From assembly GCA_017642855.1 (NCBI GenBank), contig JAEPOO010000001.1, positions 1,521,072 to 1,585,071 of the forward strand: 64,000 nucleotides of DNA, given 5' to 3'. Under the pieces are notes generated by a model. It saw only the letters and a list, made by a program, of their open reading frames with translations, was not told the DNA's origin and ran no database searches. This stretch comes from Pseudomonadales bacterium. Its GTDB lineage: Bacteria > Pseudomonadota > Gammaproteobacteria > Pseudomonadales > Azotimanducaceae. Within the stretch, counting starts at the first letter, position 1, and every line of letters begins with the position of its first letter. Position numbers and translations under genes: made by a program. This document shows positions 27,050 through 35,833 of this stretch, piece by piece.

Positions 27050-27328
27050 GGGGTAAGAAAATCGGACTACCCCAGGCGAAAGATCTCAGATGTTTTGCAA
27101 CGCAAAACAAATAAACGCGAGCGGGTCAATTGGCCTTGCGGGTAAACCAGGGAGTTTCCCGAAAAAGATCGTTTTTCAAATTCAGTCAGGATGTTCATAG
27201 TCGAGGTAAAGCCTTGCGTCTTTTCTGGTGAAGAGATGAGTCATCAAGCTATTTTGAAACTGCTCACTATCTGTCTTGCAGATCAAAGCGTCCATCGAAT
27301 AGTGGAAAGACCCTGCCAGACAACCCCG
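27050..27328. other. Intergenic stretch, nothing recognised
   Basis: About 280 bp between the tRNA terminator and the end of the SDR gene. I find no gene, RNA or repeat that I can support. Confidence 0.5.
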
Positions 27329-28102
27329 CTAGATGTGGGCTGCGGTTCCGCCGTCCACCTCAATCGCCGCACCATTGACGTAAGAAGCCGCATTGGAACA
27401 GAGGAAGGCAATCACGTCAGCCACCTCTTTCGAGGTGCCGTATCGACCAATAGGTACACCACGCCCATTGTTCTCAAGGACCTTTTCCATTGTGGATTCG
27501 TTGGCTTCAGCAATCTCCGTAGCGGCACGCTCCCACATCGCGGTATGAATCAAACCCGGTAACACTGAGTTGATGAGCACACCGTCAGGTCCATATTTCT
27601 TCGACAACGATTTGCTGATGGAGATCATTGCGGCTTTGGTTGCGCCGTAATCAATGAGCGCCGCATTGGGATACTTGGCGGCGCCACTGGCAATCATCAC
27701 AACTCTGCCCCATTTCTGTTTTCGCATGTGCGGCAGAAAGCGACGCGTGCAACGCACTGCGGAAAGCAGATTAAGCTCGTGCAGTTCCTGCCAGTCATCG
27801 TCCGTCATGTAAAGGAAGTTCCTGGAAGGTGACGCACCAACGTTGTTGATCAGGATGTCGACGCCACCCCCTTCATCGACCTTATCCAGAAAAGCCTCGG
27901 TCGAGGTCTTATCGCCCATATCTGCCATCATTCCGGTTACCTGATCAGAATAGACGGAAAGCGCATCTAAGGCTTCCTGGTTTCGCGCACAGAAAATGAC
28001 TGTTGCGCCCATATCTGCCAACTCTTTTACCGCTGCTTCACCAATGCCCAGACTTGCGCCTGTCACCACAGCACGCTTTCCCGAAAGATCTAGATCAATC
28101 AT
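27329..28102 (-). CDS. Short-chain dehydrogenase/reductase
   Basis: A 257-residue classical SDR. GASLGIG is the nucleotide-binding loop and NNVGASP stands where NNAG is usual. The active site is IASGAAK...YGATKAA (Ser, Tyr, Lys), and the end is AAIEVDGG. The ATG at 28102 has AAGGGAAAG upstream. No pathway is indicated by its neighbours. It is not closely similar to the SDR at 20141-20890. Confidence 0.93.
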   Translation of the reverse strand: MIDLDLSGKRAVVTGASLGIGEAAVKELADMGATVIFCARNQEALDALSVYSDQVTGMMADMGDKTSTEAFLDKVDEGGGVDILINNVGASPSRNFLYMTDDDWQELHELNLLSAVRCTRRFLPHMRKQKWGRVVMIASGAAKYPNAALIDYGATKAAMISISKSLSKKYGPDGVLINSVLPGLIHTAMWERAATEIAEANESTMEKVLENNGRGVPIGRYGTSKEVADVIAFLCSNAASYVNGAAIEVDGGTAAHI

Positions 28103-28120
28103 CTGCTTTCCCTTATGTAT

Positions 28121-28564
28121 TTAGTTAGACTTCCACTGATCCCCTTGCCCTGGTGGCCTGACCCAATCGGATTTGGGAGGTTCATAATTGTCCTTTTGTT
28201 TTGGTGTACGAGCGAAATGCTCAGGAAACAAAGACGGGTTCATTCCTGCGCACTCATTCAAAGAACGATCACAGCAAAAACCAAGTCCCTGCCCGGATTG
28301 CCTAAAACAACGAATCTCAGAAAGCGTTCCCACTTTCCGTTCGATGGCGTTGCGGGCGACGTAGTTTGAAACGCAGACAAACTGTTCACTGTCTGGTCTA
28401 CCACTCACCGATTCTCCTCCGGGGACCAGATATCGCCGAACCTCCATCCAACTTCTTTGCAGCTCAGATACCAGGGTGAAACAGCTGCTCGCTTCGGCAC
28501 TGGCGGGCATGATCCCTACTAGAGAGGTCAGGACTAAAACACTGCATACTTTTTCTATTCGCAT
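28121..28564 (-). CDS. Secreted cysteine-containing protein of unknown function
   Basis: A 147-residue protein. The signal peptide covers about 1-23 (cleavage after ASA). The mature part has six cysteines (28, 64, 85, 97, 98, 104), consistent with disulfides in the periplasm or outside, and a Pro-rich C-terminus. I do not recognise the family. A convincing promoter ends 6 nt before the ATG, with no SD. It is followed by the SDR gene 18 bp downstream, possibly cotranscribed. Confidence 0.72.
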   Translation of the reverse strand: MRIEKVCSVLVLTSLVGIMPASAEASSCFTLVSELQRSWMEVRRYLVPGGESVSGRPDSEQFVCVSNYVARNAIERKVGTLSEIRCFRQSGQGLGFCCDRSLNECAGMNPSLFPEHFARTPKQKDNYEPPKSDWVRPPGQGDQWKSN

Positions 28565-28570
28565 AGGGAC

Positions 28571-28598
28571 ATATTAATTGGTGGCAGAGTGGACGCAA
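28571..28598 (-). promoter_or_regulatory. Promoter of the secreted Cys-containing protein gene (leaderless geometry)
   Basis: On the minus strand: TTGCGT (28598-28593), 16 bp, TAATAT (28576-28571), then 6 nt to the ATG at 28564. Of the leaderless-type starts in this window it has the best -35. Confidence 0.6.
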
Positions 28599-28640
28599 CC
28601 AGGTTCGTATGATTGACTAGGCGCAAAAGGAGGTATAACC

Positions 28641-28991
28641 ATGATCATCATCGCAGGCACCATCGATTTAGCAGACCCGTCCAGAAGAGATGAGGCTGTT
28701 GAGAAAGCCAAACCACTACAACAGGCAACTCGGGATGACGAACCGGGCTGTCACGCCTACGTATTCTCAAAAGATCCCTGCGTTGATGGCCGAATCTCAG
28801 TTTACGAACTATGGGAAGATGAAGCTTCCCTGGCGGCACACTTCGAACACGAAAACTATTTCAACATGCGCACCATGCTTGGTGAATTCGGCCTCGCTGG
28901 CGCGGATAACAACAAGTATCGAGTGGATCACAAGGAGCCGGTTTACGACGAAACCATGACACCTCGCGCAGACTTCTTTACCCTGAAATAA
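28641..28991 (+). CDS. Antibiotic biosynthesis monooxygenase-domain protein
   Basis: A 116-residue ABM/dimeric alpha-beta barrel protein, with MIIIAGTIDLADPSRRDEAVEKA, DEPGCHAYVFSKDP and YELWEDEASLAAHFEHENY. Relatives are cofactor-free quinol monooxygenases or haem-degrading proteins; which applies is unclear. A strong AAAGGAGG precedes the ATG. Confidence 0.88.
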   Translation: MIIIAGTIDLADPSRRDEAVEKAKPLQQATRDDEPGCHAYVFSKDPCVDGRISVYELWEDEASLAAHFEHENYFNMRTMLGEFGLAGADNNKYRVDHKEPVYDETMTPRADFFTLK

Positions 28992-29002
28992 GGCGCCTGC
29001 CC

Positions 29003-29413
29003 TCAGGCTCGCTTCATGCCACGGGCCAACAGTTCGTGGCGTGAAATCTTCCACTCGCCGTTTACACGGCGCATATCCGTTTTGTAGGTTGCCCAGAGCG
29101 TCAACGTAATCTCGGTTTCGCCATTGGGATAATGGACCGCCTGAACATCCGTTCGCGTTATCGCCTCATCACCATTGATTTGCGCATATGTCGGACTCAG
29201 CATGTGTTGAGTTGCATCGTACTTATCCAGGGCTTCCTTCCACCAGGGATAGTATTCGTCGATACCATTCATCTCATTAGGCCCCATACCGACCACTTTC
29301 ACATCTTCGGTGAACAGCGCTCTGTAACCGGCATAATCTTTTTCGTCGACGGTTGCCGCATAACGCAACATGACATCCTGAATGGCAATTCGATCTTCGA
29401 TGTAAGAACTCAT
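29003..29413 (-). CDS. SnoaL/NTF2-like protein
   Basis: A 136-residue NTF2-fold protein: the N-terminal helix AIQDVMLRYAATVDEKDYAGYRALFTEDV, then strands with TRTDVQAVHYP and WKISRHELLARG, as in SnoaL_4-type ring hydroxylase-beta-like or dehydratase-like proteins. No catalytic residues are assigned. It overlaps the preceding pyridoxamine oxidase-like gene by 4 nt, so the two are coupled. Confidence 0.87.
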   Translation of the reverse strand: MSSYIEDRIAIQDVMLRYAATVDEKDYAGYRALFTEDVKVVGMGPNEMNGIDEYYPWWKEALDKYDATQHMLSPTYAQINGDEAITRTDVQAVHYPNGETEITLTLWATYKTDMRRVNGEWKISRHELLARGMKRA

Positions 29414-29991
29414 CTCGGCTCCATTCCGCGTCTTTTGCGTTCTTTGTTCATACGCTCAGTATCCGAACTCAGGCGCGGTGTTTTCTCATCCTCGCTCAGC
29501 TGACCGAGGCGGTCGCGTTGTGACTTATCCGCATCGAAAGAAATCCACTTTTCAGGAACCACTGAAATGATCGTTCTGAGTGGTGAATCCAGAAGACTAT
29601 AAAAGGCATCTTCGCCTTCTTTACTGTCCGGTGATACTTTTTTTGAAAGCGCGCGATAGAACCACTTTTTTGTTTCATCATCATCATGGAATGTGGCCCG
29701 GCCTTTAATCGTGACCGCGCCTTTGGGACATTCCGGATCCCTTGATGAAGCACCGCTGACGGTGACTGAAACGCGATTGTCGCGCTTAATCGCTGAAGCT
29801 CTATGGCGGTGCGCGGCGAAGGTAATCCAGACCTTTTTGTCATGCCAGACAAAAGAATGAACAACACCAACCGGCCAGCCATCTTTCGTTCCCCACATCA
29901 AGATGCATTCCGGGGCGCGCGTCAGGAGCTGGTCTTTCTGCTTTTCACTATGTCCGTAGATGGACACGATTTCGTGATCATGTGCTGCCAT
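29410..29991 (-). CDS. Pyridoxamine 5'-phosphate oxidase-fold flavin-binding protein
   Basis: A 193-residue split beta-barrel protein of the PNPOx-like superfamily (CILMWGTKDGWPVGVVHSF, then RASAIKRDNRVSVTVSG and AVTIKGRATFHDD). Such proteins bind FMN, F420 or haem and reduce small molecules. The C-terminal 40 residues are highly charged. It is coupled to the SnoaL gene and probably acts in the same small-molecule pathway. Confidence 0.87.
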   Translation of the reverse strand: MAAHDHEIVSIYGHSEKQKDQLLTRAPECILMWGTKDGWPVGVVHSFVWHDKKVWITFAAHRHRASAIKRDNRVSVTVSGASSRDPECPKGAVTIKGRATFHDDDETKKWFYRALSKKVSPDSKEGEDAFYSLLDSPLRTIISVVPEKWISFDADKSQRDRLGQLSEDEKTPRLSSDTERMNKERKRRGMEPR

Positions 29992-30087
29992 TTTTGTACT
30001 TCACTCCATTTTTGTCTTACGTGCGCCAAAGGTACCACAATTTTCCATCTGCTATCATGCCCGGCTCAATCGTTTGGTGACCCCCAC

Positions 30088-30612
30088 ATGCCCAATGACG
30101 GACCTTATATCGGACCCCATGTAACCTTAGACGACCCCGCCTTTATTCATGAAACCGCCCGAATCCAGGGCAAAGTCTACATCGGCCCTGGCGCAAGCAT
30201 CTGGACCTATGCGGTCACCAGAAGCGAGCTCTATCACGTACACATCGGCGCTCGGACTAACATTCAGGACTTTGTGATGATCCACGTCGGCGACCAGTCG
30301 CCTACCATCATAGGGGAAGACTGTTCAATTACCCATCACGCCACCCTGCACGGATGCGAGATCGGAGATCGGTGTCTCATTGGCATTAACGCTACCATCA
30401 TGGACGGCGCAAAAATCGGTGAAAACTCAATTGTAGCTGGGCATGCCATCGTTTCCGAAAACAGTGAGTTCCCGCCGAATTCGATCATCGGCGGCGTTCC
30501 TGCCAGATTACTGGCAACCAGAGATAACGGTGAGGCGAATCTCGCTAACGCCAACTTCTACCAGGCGATTGCAGCCAGGTACGCGCATGGTGAGGAAAGA
30601 TTGGAAGAATAG
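30088..30612 (+). CDS. Gamma-carbonic anhydrase-like hexapeptide-repeat protein
   Basis: A 174-residue left-handed beta-helix protein with repeats such as IGPGASIW, IGARTNIQDF, IGEDCSITHHATLHG, IGDRCLIGINATIMDG and IGENSIVAGHAIV. The histidines in MIHVGD and ITHHATLHGC fit the zinc ligands of gamma-class carbonic anhydrases (YrdA/CaiE group), so a metal site is likely; carbonic anhydrase activity is not certain. I start at the ATG at 30088 rather than upstream in-frame codons, because the preceding region shows no family sequence and overlaps the divergent gene. Confidence 0.9.
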   Translation: MPNDGPYIGPHVTLDDPAFIHETARIQGKVYIGPGASIWTYAVTRSELYHVHIGARTNIQDFVMIHVGDQSPTIIGEDCSITHHATLHGCEIGDRCLIGINATIMDGAKIGENSIVAGHAIVSENSEFPPNSIIGGVPARLLATRDNGEANLANANFYQAIAARYAHGEERLEE

Positions 30613-30756
30613 ATGAAGGCTTTGGCCTTGGGTCCCGAATGGATGCCCTTCATCGAGCTGATGGTGCAATAGGAGGCTTCGGCAGAAAGACATCGCACGT
30701 CAACGAGGAAGGCAACACCATAGCTATCGTGACCCGGCCTCAGATGCCGCTCTACG

Positions 30757-31047
30757 CTAATTGGCGCCCGACGCACTCATCGTATGCGCCAGATCAATGG
30801 CATCTTCCAGGATCTTGTCGATTTTCAGACGCGCATCTTCGGTATATTCAAATCCGAGAAAAGCACAACGGGAGAGCTCAATGGTCGCTGCCAGCACCAT
30901 TTCCTCGTCGTTTGGGTCTGCCAGCAGATTTAAAACCCCGGCGAAATACGTATATTCTTCGTGAGCCCCCCGATCTGCGAAATCATGGCAAAGCTTAAGA
31001 ATCGGTTGGGTTAAGCGTGCGTCGACTATCTCGTGAAATTCCTGCAT
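30757..31047 (-). CDS. Small alpha-helical protein of unknown function
   Basis: A 96-residue, acidic, helix-rich protein without signal peptide or membrane segment (YFAGVLNLLADPNDEEMVLAATIELSRCAF). It starts 3 nt after the hybrid kinase stop, so it is in the same unit and may modulate that pathway. I do not recognise a family. Confidence 0.7.
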   Translation of the reverse strand: MQEFHEIVDARLTQPILKLCHDFADRGAHEEYTYFAGVLNLLADPNDEEMVLAATIELSRCAFLGFEYTEDARLKIDKILEDAIDLAHTMSASGAN

Positions 31048-31050
31048 GCG

Positions 31051-33462
31051 CTATTTCATCGCCTCGTTAATGGTTTTCTCCAGATCCGCTGCACGAAAAG
31101 GTTTTTCAAGTCGGGCGCAGAATCCCAGTTCCTTGAATCGTGCCATTTCCGCACCAGAGGAGTATCCACTTGTTACGACGAGTTTCGCATTTGGATCAAT
31201 CCCGAGGATCTCTGCTGCGGCCGCAGTCCCACCCATACCGCCTGCTACAGTCAGGTCCATAATCGCCAGGTCAAACTTCCGGCCGCTCTGCATCTTCCTT
31301 GTGTAGGCTGATATCGCCTCCGTGCCGTCTCGGGTTTCCGTAGGACGATGACCGAGATGTGCGATCAAACGCGAGATTGTATTCAGGACCACTTCTTCAT
31401 CGTCCATCACCAGCACTTCGAGACCAGCATCTGGCACAACCACTTCTGCACTCTGTTCATGTTCGTTGAACTCGGTCACTGTCGATGGAAAAGTCAAGTG
31501 GAAGGTCGTACCAGAATCACTGGATTCGACGCTGATATTTCCACCGTGTTTGACCACAATCGAGTGTGTTGTCGCGAGACCAAGACCGGTCCCGGTCGTC
31601 TTGGTTGTAAAATACGGATCAAAAATTTTGCCCAGTAATTCAGCTGGAATCCCCGGGCCTTCGTCACTGAGCTCTACCTCAACGAAGCCATCAAGGTTTC
31701 GCAAGATGATGGTCAGCTGGCCCACATCTTCCATCGCCTGCTTCGCGTTCAGAACAATGTTGCTGATCGCTTGCTGTACTTGCCCTGCATCGACTTCAAC
31801 CGACTGAAGGTCGGAATCAATGCGGTAAGCCGCCACAACGCTACTCCCGCTCAACGAGAATCGCACGGCTTCTCGCACCAGCTTTTCGATGTCAGTCACG
31901 TCTCTGACAGGATCGCTACCAGTGGAAAAGGTCAAAAGCTGCTTCGTCAGGTTGGTCGCCAAATGAATAGACTCCGAGCTTCTCTTCAAAAAATCAGCTG
32001 CTTTTTCAGGTTCATTCATCGACGATTCAGCCAGCGCAACATTGCCGTAGATCGCGGTGAGCAGGTTATTGAAGTCGTGCGCAATGCCGCCCGCAAGTAC
32101 ACCGATGGAACTCATCTTATCAAGGGTTGCTCGCTCCTGTTCTACACGATGCTGTTCCGAAACATCGCGGAAGGTATAAACCCAGAGGGTCGCCTCTTCA
32201 GCATCGGTTTGCACTTCGGAGACCAAAAGCTCAAGTGCTACCTCACGACCATCTTGAGTGGTTAGAAACCCTTCCCGCAGCTGATTCTCCGGTGCGGGCC
32301 CTGTCTCTGCCGACTCACCAGCGAACACAAACACCTCTGATAAAGGCCCGCCCAATGCGTCTGCCTCTTTAAATCCAGTGATACGCTCCGCAGAGGGATT
32401 AAAAAGGGTCACATTCTCTCTGGAGTCGACCGCGATGACACCGTCGATGACAGAAGCCAGAATCGTTCGGGCCCGGGTTTCGCTTTGCAATAACTCAACT
32501 TCTGCCTTCACCCGCTCAGTAATATTCGAAAAGGCCATTACAACGACCGACTCCCCTGTTCCATCAATATCCAGAGGAAAGGCATTGACGAGCCCCCAGG
32601 CCACCGTGCCATCACGAACCCTCGCTCCGAGAACCTCATTTTCAATCGATTCTCCGGTTTCTATCACTTTGGAAACCGGCAGCTCTTCGATCGATAATTC
32701 GCGACCGCTTTGGTCAAAAAGATGCAGGGGGGATTCCGCCATCGACAAGTTGCCATCGATCGCATCATCAAGTCCAAGCAGATTCCTGGCTTCTTCATTC
32801 ACATATCGGACGCGAGTTTGTTTATCGCGAACGATGATGCCCGCTGGGATGTTGTCCATCAGGCTCTGCAATAGAGACTCGCTGGCAGCCGCTTGCTGCT
32901 GACTGAGGTTTAACTGCTCCACGCTTTCTTCTACTTCACCCAATTGCTGAAGTTGGCTTCGGCGAAGCATCTGAAGGAATGCGGAAAACAAACAACCAAG
33001 CAATACCTCAAAACCAAAATGAGCAAAGTCACCGCCTCCTTCAAATCTCAGCCCTACGATCACCGTCCACGACACCAGTATCAACGCTAATACAGGATAA
33101 AAAATCTGGTTTCTTGGCAACAGGTAACCACCCACCGCCAAGACAAAAATCAGATTTGTTGTGTGTTTCAATTCAGCGGTCAGAAATAGATGCAACAACG
33201 TATTAACCGCTGCTAACACTACAAAAAGGGTTAAGACATATTCGGCATGTCGCTGGATGAATGCCTTGTCAAGGGTGTACCTGACGCCAACCCCAACAAA
33301 CAACGTGCAAAAGGCAACCGACGTCATGGGCAGGGCCAATTGATCGGACAGCAGCAGCAGATGTGAGCATCCAATAATGAGATAAACGAAAATAAAGACA
33401 CGAACTGTCGTCGGCAGGACTTCCTGAGCATGCCGATGAAAAGATGAAGAAAGCGAATCCAT
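31051..33462 (-). CDS. Hybrid membrane sensor histidine kinase (PAS-PAS-HisKA-HATPase-REC)
   Basis: An 803-residue protein. About five to six membrane helices (20-165) are followed by a coiled coil (170-197), PAS 1 (about 198-315), PAS 2 (about 332-435), and HisKA with phospho-accepting His462 in AGGIAHDFNN. The HATPase has N, G1 and G2 boxes (NIVLNAKQA, DEGPGIP, TGLGLA). The C-terminal receiver (680-803) has Asp736 in IMDLT. I start at the ATG at 33462, 14 nt after the preceding stop; an earlier in-frame start would overlap the TIGR03084-like gene by 79 nt. No separate response regulator is adjacent, so output may pass through a phosphotransfer protein elsewhere. The signal is unknown. Confidence 0.93.
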   Translation of the reverse strand: MDSLSSSFHRHAQEVLPTTVRVFIFVYLIIGCSHLLLLSDQLALPMTSVAFCTLFVGVGVRYTLDKAFIQRHAEYVLTLFVVLAAVNTLLHLFLTAELKHTTNLIFVLAVGGYLLPRNQIFYPVLALILVSWTVIVGLRFEGGGDFAHFGFEVLLGCLFSAFLQMLRRSQLQQLGEVEESVEQLNLSQQQAAASESLLQSLMDNIPAGIIVRDKQTRVRYVNEEARNLLGLDDAIDGNLSMAESPLHLFDQSGRELSIEELPVSKVIETGESIENEVLGARVRDGTVAWGLVNAFPLDIDGTGESVVVMAFSNITERVKAEVELLQSETRARTILASVIDGVIAVDSRENVTLFNPSAERITGFKEADALGGPLSEVFVFAGESAETGPAPENQLREGFLTTQDGREVALELLVSEVQTDAEEATLWVYTFRDVSEQHRVEQERATLDKMSSIGVLAGGIAHDFNNLLTAIYGNVALAESSMNEPEKAADFLKRSSESIHLATNLTKQLLTFSTGSDPVRDVTDIEKLVREAVRFSLSGSSVVAAYRIDSDLQSVEVDAGQVQQAISNIVLNAKQAMEDVGQLTIILRNLDGFVEVELSDEGPGIPAELLGKIFDPYFTTKTTGTGLGLATTHSIVVKHGGNISVESSDSGTTFHLTFPSTVTEFNEHEQSAEVVVPDAGLEVLVMDDEEVVLNTISRLIAHLGHRPTETRDGTEAISAYTRKMQSGRKFDLAIMDLTVAGGMGGTAAAAEILGIDPNAKLVVTSGYSSGAEMARFKELGFCARLEKPFRAADLEKTINEAMK

Positions 33463-33476
33463 GCTCGTCGCCGCCG

Positions 33477-34247
33477 TTAAAAATTGACGGTCCTCGACCC
33501 CGGCGCAGGCGGATCCTCTGGTGGTCCGGCAAAACACTGTGCTATCGCCATCCACTTTTGGGCCGGTTCTCCGACGACGTCGAGATTGACGTCAGCGATA
33601 TGCCTGCCCTGAGTAACCACATGACAAAACTCGGCCGCATCACCTGCAACATAGTTGTCTGAATTCGGTTCACCAAATTCCCAGGTCCCGCCACCTGGCG
33701 CGGTCAACTTAACGTAAGGCGCCGGACCCGGTACGTCCATCTTCCGATTAGCGAACGTCCAGCCATAGGTTTTGACACCGATGACGGCAATATTCTTCAG
33801 GCGATCTGTATTGACTCGAGTCTCGCCAAACATATCGAAAATGTCCTGCCCATGAGACCAGGTTTCCATTTGTCGTGCCGTGGTAAACATCATCACGCCC
33901 ATGTCAGGACCAAACCAGGGCACTCGACGTTTAGGATCACTCGCACCCAGCAGTTCGCACATCTCGGAGAAATAGGCCCACCAGGTGTTGAGTAGTTCTT
34001 CACCCTCAATGGTTGGATTCATGGTTTGGGCAACCGTTTTAGGATCTGACATCGCGGCAGCAAAACCGTCGGCGTCTTTTAGAGATAACACCGCCATTTT
34101 GTCAGAACCGTGGAGATGCTGGACAACCTGATTCACCGTCCAGCTTTTAAATGGCGTTTCGCGAGACCAGTCTGCAGGTTCAAGTTGATCTAACACTGCC
34201 TTTAGTGCCGTACCCTCTTCCAATAGATCTGCGGCTTGTTGGAACAT
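33477..34247 (-). CDS. DinB-like/maleylpyruvate isomerase-type protein (TIGR03084-like)
   Basis: A 256-residue protein with the four-helix DinB/MDMPI N-terminal domain. FKSWTVNQVVQHLHGSD and TARQMETWSHGQDIFDMFG hold the conserved histidine and aspartate positions of the metal site. Such proteins include thiol-dependent transferases and isomerases; the TIGR03084-type subgroup is uncharacterised. A very strong SD (GGAGGGAGG) precedes the ATG. The hybrid kinase gene follows after 14 nt. Confidence 0.85.
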   Translation of the reverse strand: MFQQAADLLEEGTALKAVLDQLEPADWSRETPFKSWTVNQVVQHLHGSDKMAVLSLKDADGFAAAMSDPKTVAQTMNPTIEGEELLNTWWAYFSEMCELLGASDPKRRVPWFGPDMGVMMFTTARQMETWSHGQDIFDMFGETRVNTDRLKNIAVIGVKTYGWTFANRKMDVPGPAPYVKLTAPGGGTWEFGEPNSDNYVAGDAAEFCHVVTQGRHIADVNLDVVGEPAQKWMAIAQCFAGPPEDPPAPGSRTVNF

Positions 34248-34274
34248 CTTGCCTCCCTCCTTGCAGGCAGGAAC

Positions 34275-35756
34275 TTAATCCAGCTCCCTGTACTCTTTCT
34301 CGAGTCGTTTCGACTGTTTCTTTGAGACGCCACCCAAAACATCCAAAGCATGGCGTATCCGGGCCCTGCAGATATCAGACCCCAAAACGGCCATAGAATC
34401 AAACAATGGTGGCGAAACGGGTTTACCGGATATCGCGATAAACAAGGGTGCAAGGAGATCTCTGATCTTAATATCCATCGCTTCAGCGAGCTTACCCAGA
34501 AGCTCATTCAAAGATTCAGCACGCCAGTCCTGGTGAACCTCAAACCGCCACAGGATGAACTGCAGGGTCTTTTTGACATCATCGGGCTCCTGCTTCTTTA
34601 TCTTGAAGTCGTCTTCTGTCAGCTCGGGCATGCCTTCCGCGAAGAAAGTAATCATCGGTGCCAGCTCGGTGAAAACATCAACCCGTTCTTTCACCAGAGG
34701 GATGATCCGTTTCAAGTTGTCGCGGTTGTAAGCCCACTCAGAGAGGCGATCTGCGAAATCGTCTTCAGATAACGTTTCCCTCAGCCAACGTCCGTTCAGC
34801 CACTTCAGTTTTTCAACATCAAAAACTGGAGCGCCTAACGATATCCGCTCGATATCAAAGTTATCGATCATATTCTGCAGGGTGAACTTCTCTTCACCAT
34901 CCGGCATGCTCCAACCGAGCATCCCCAAATAATTGAGCAAGGCTTCTGGTAAAAAGCCCATATCACGGTAGTAGCCAATGCTGGTCGGATTCTTTCGTTT
35001 ACTCAGCTTGCTCTTGTCCGGGTTTCTAAGCAGGGGCATATGAATAAGGCGTGGCATGTCCCAGCCGAAATAATCAAACAACAACATGTGTTTCGGGGCT
35101 GAATTAATCCACTCCTCTCCACGAATGATGTCAGTGACCTCCATCAGATGATCATCCACGACGACTGCCAGGTGATAAGTCGGCAAGCCGTCTGCCTTGA
35201 GCAATACCTGCATATCAATCTGACTCCAGGCAATCTCAATATCACCTCGAAGCACATCCTTGACCACACAAACACCTTCCTCAGGCACTTTCATACGAAC
35301 CACGCTGGATTCACCAGCTGCCATCTTTAAAGCAACCTCATCTTCGGAAAGACCAAGGCAGTGACCGTCATAACGGGTAGTTTCACCCGCTTTCATTTGT
35401 GCGGCACGAACTTCATCCAACCGCTCTCGCGTACAGAAACAACGAAATGCGTGACCCTTCTCGATCAACGCTTCCGCGTAGCCACCATAGATATCTGAAC
35501 GTTCACTCTGGCGATACGGCCCATGGGGCCCCTCCACATCGGGACCTTCGTCCCAATCAAGACCGAGCCATCGCAGTGACTCAAGAATCTTCGCTTCCGA
35601 CGCGCTGGTACTCCGTTCCTGGTCGGTATCTTCGATCCGCAGGATAAACTCGCCACCGGTCTTCTTAGCGTAGCAATAACTAAAGAGGGCCATATAGGCC
35701 GTACCGACATGAGGATCGCCCGTCGGCGAAGGAGCAACTCTGGTTCTGGATTTCAT
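34275..35756 (-). CDS. gltX: Glutamate--tRNA ligase
   Basis: A 493-residue class I aminoacyl-tRNA synthetase that charges tRNA-Glu. The HIGH-type motif is SPTGDPHVG (10-18) and the KMSKS-type motif is KLSKR. The zinc-site region CFCTRERL...YDGHC (from about 108) is as in E. coli GluRS, and a C-terminal helical anticodon-binding domain follows. Length and order are standard for discriminating gammaproteobacterial GluRS. It is divergent from dusA across a 77-bp region. Confidence 0.98.
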   Translation of the reverse strand: MKSRTRVAPSPTGDPHVGTAYMALFSYCYAKKTGGEFILRIEDTDQERSTSASEAKILESLRWLGLDWDEGPDVEGPHGPYRQSERSDIYGGYAEALIEKGHAFRCFCTRERLDEVRAAQMKAGETTRYDGHCLGLSEDEVALKMAAGESSVVRMKVPEEGVCVVKDVLRGDIEIAWSQIDMQVLLKADGLPTYHLAVVVDDHLMEVTDIIRGEEWINSAPKHMLLFDYFGWDMPRLIHMPLLRNPDKSKLSKRKNPTSIGYYRDMGFLPEALLNYLGMLGWSMPDGEEKFTLQNMIDNFDIERISLGAPVFDVEKLKWLNGRWLRETLSEDDFADRLSEWAYNRDNLKRIIPLVKERVDVFTELAPMITFFAEGMPELTEDDFKIKKQEPDDVKKTLQFILWRFEVHQDWRAESLNELLGKLAEAMDIKIRDLLAPLFIAISGKPVSPPLFDSMAVLGSDICRARIRHALDVLGGVSKKQSKRLEKEYRELD

Positions 35757-35787
35757 GGGTTGGACTGCGTGAAAAACGGCTCAGATG

Positions 35788-35816
35788 TTACACTATCGCA
35801 CCCCAAAGATTAATCT
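35788..35816 (+). promoter_or_regulatory. Putative dusA promoter
   Basis: TTACAC (35788-35793), 17 bp, TAATCT (35811-35816). The predicted start is near 35823, leaving about 11 nt of leader with GGAT as a weak SD. Confidence 0.45.
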
Positions 35817-35833
35817 CGTCCCCGGATCTAACG

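Noticed and set aside
26910..27110. Minus-strand 66-codon reading frame with a protein-like translation across the tRNA
   Set aside because: It is the antisense of tRNA-Ala and its terminator. Translations containing GARRDRTADLYTASVALSQLSYSP-like text are a known artefact of tRNA genes in databases.
29803..30087. N-terminal extension of the carbonic anhydrase-like protein by 95 codons
   Set aside because: It overlaps the divergent pyridoxamine oxidase-like gene and shows no hexapeptide repeats; the family start is at 30088.
30613..30660. Inverted repeat GATGAAGG/CCTTCATC after the carbonic anhydrase-like gene
   Set aside because: The loop is about 25 nt and no T-run follows; too weak to call a terminator.
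31771..33206. Several plus-strand frames of 75-174 codons
   Set aside because: All lie opposite the hybrid kinase gene, with no start signals or recognisable domains.
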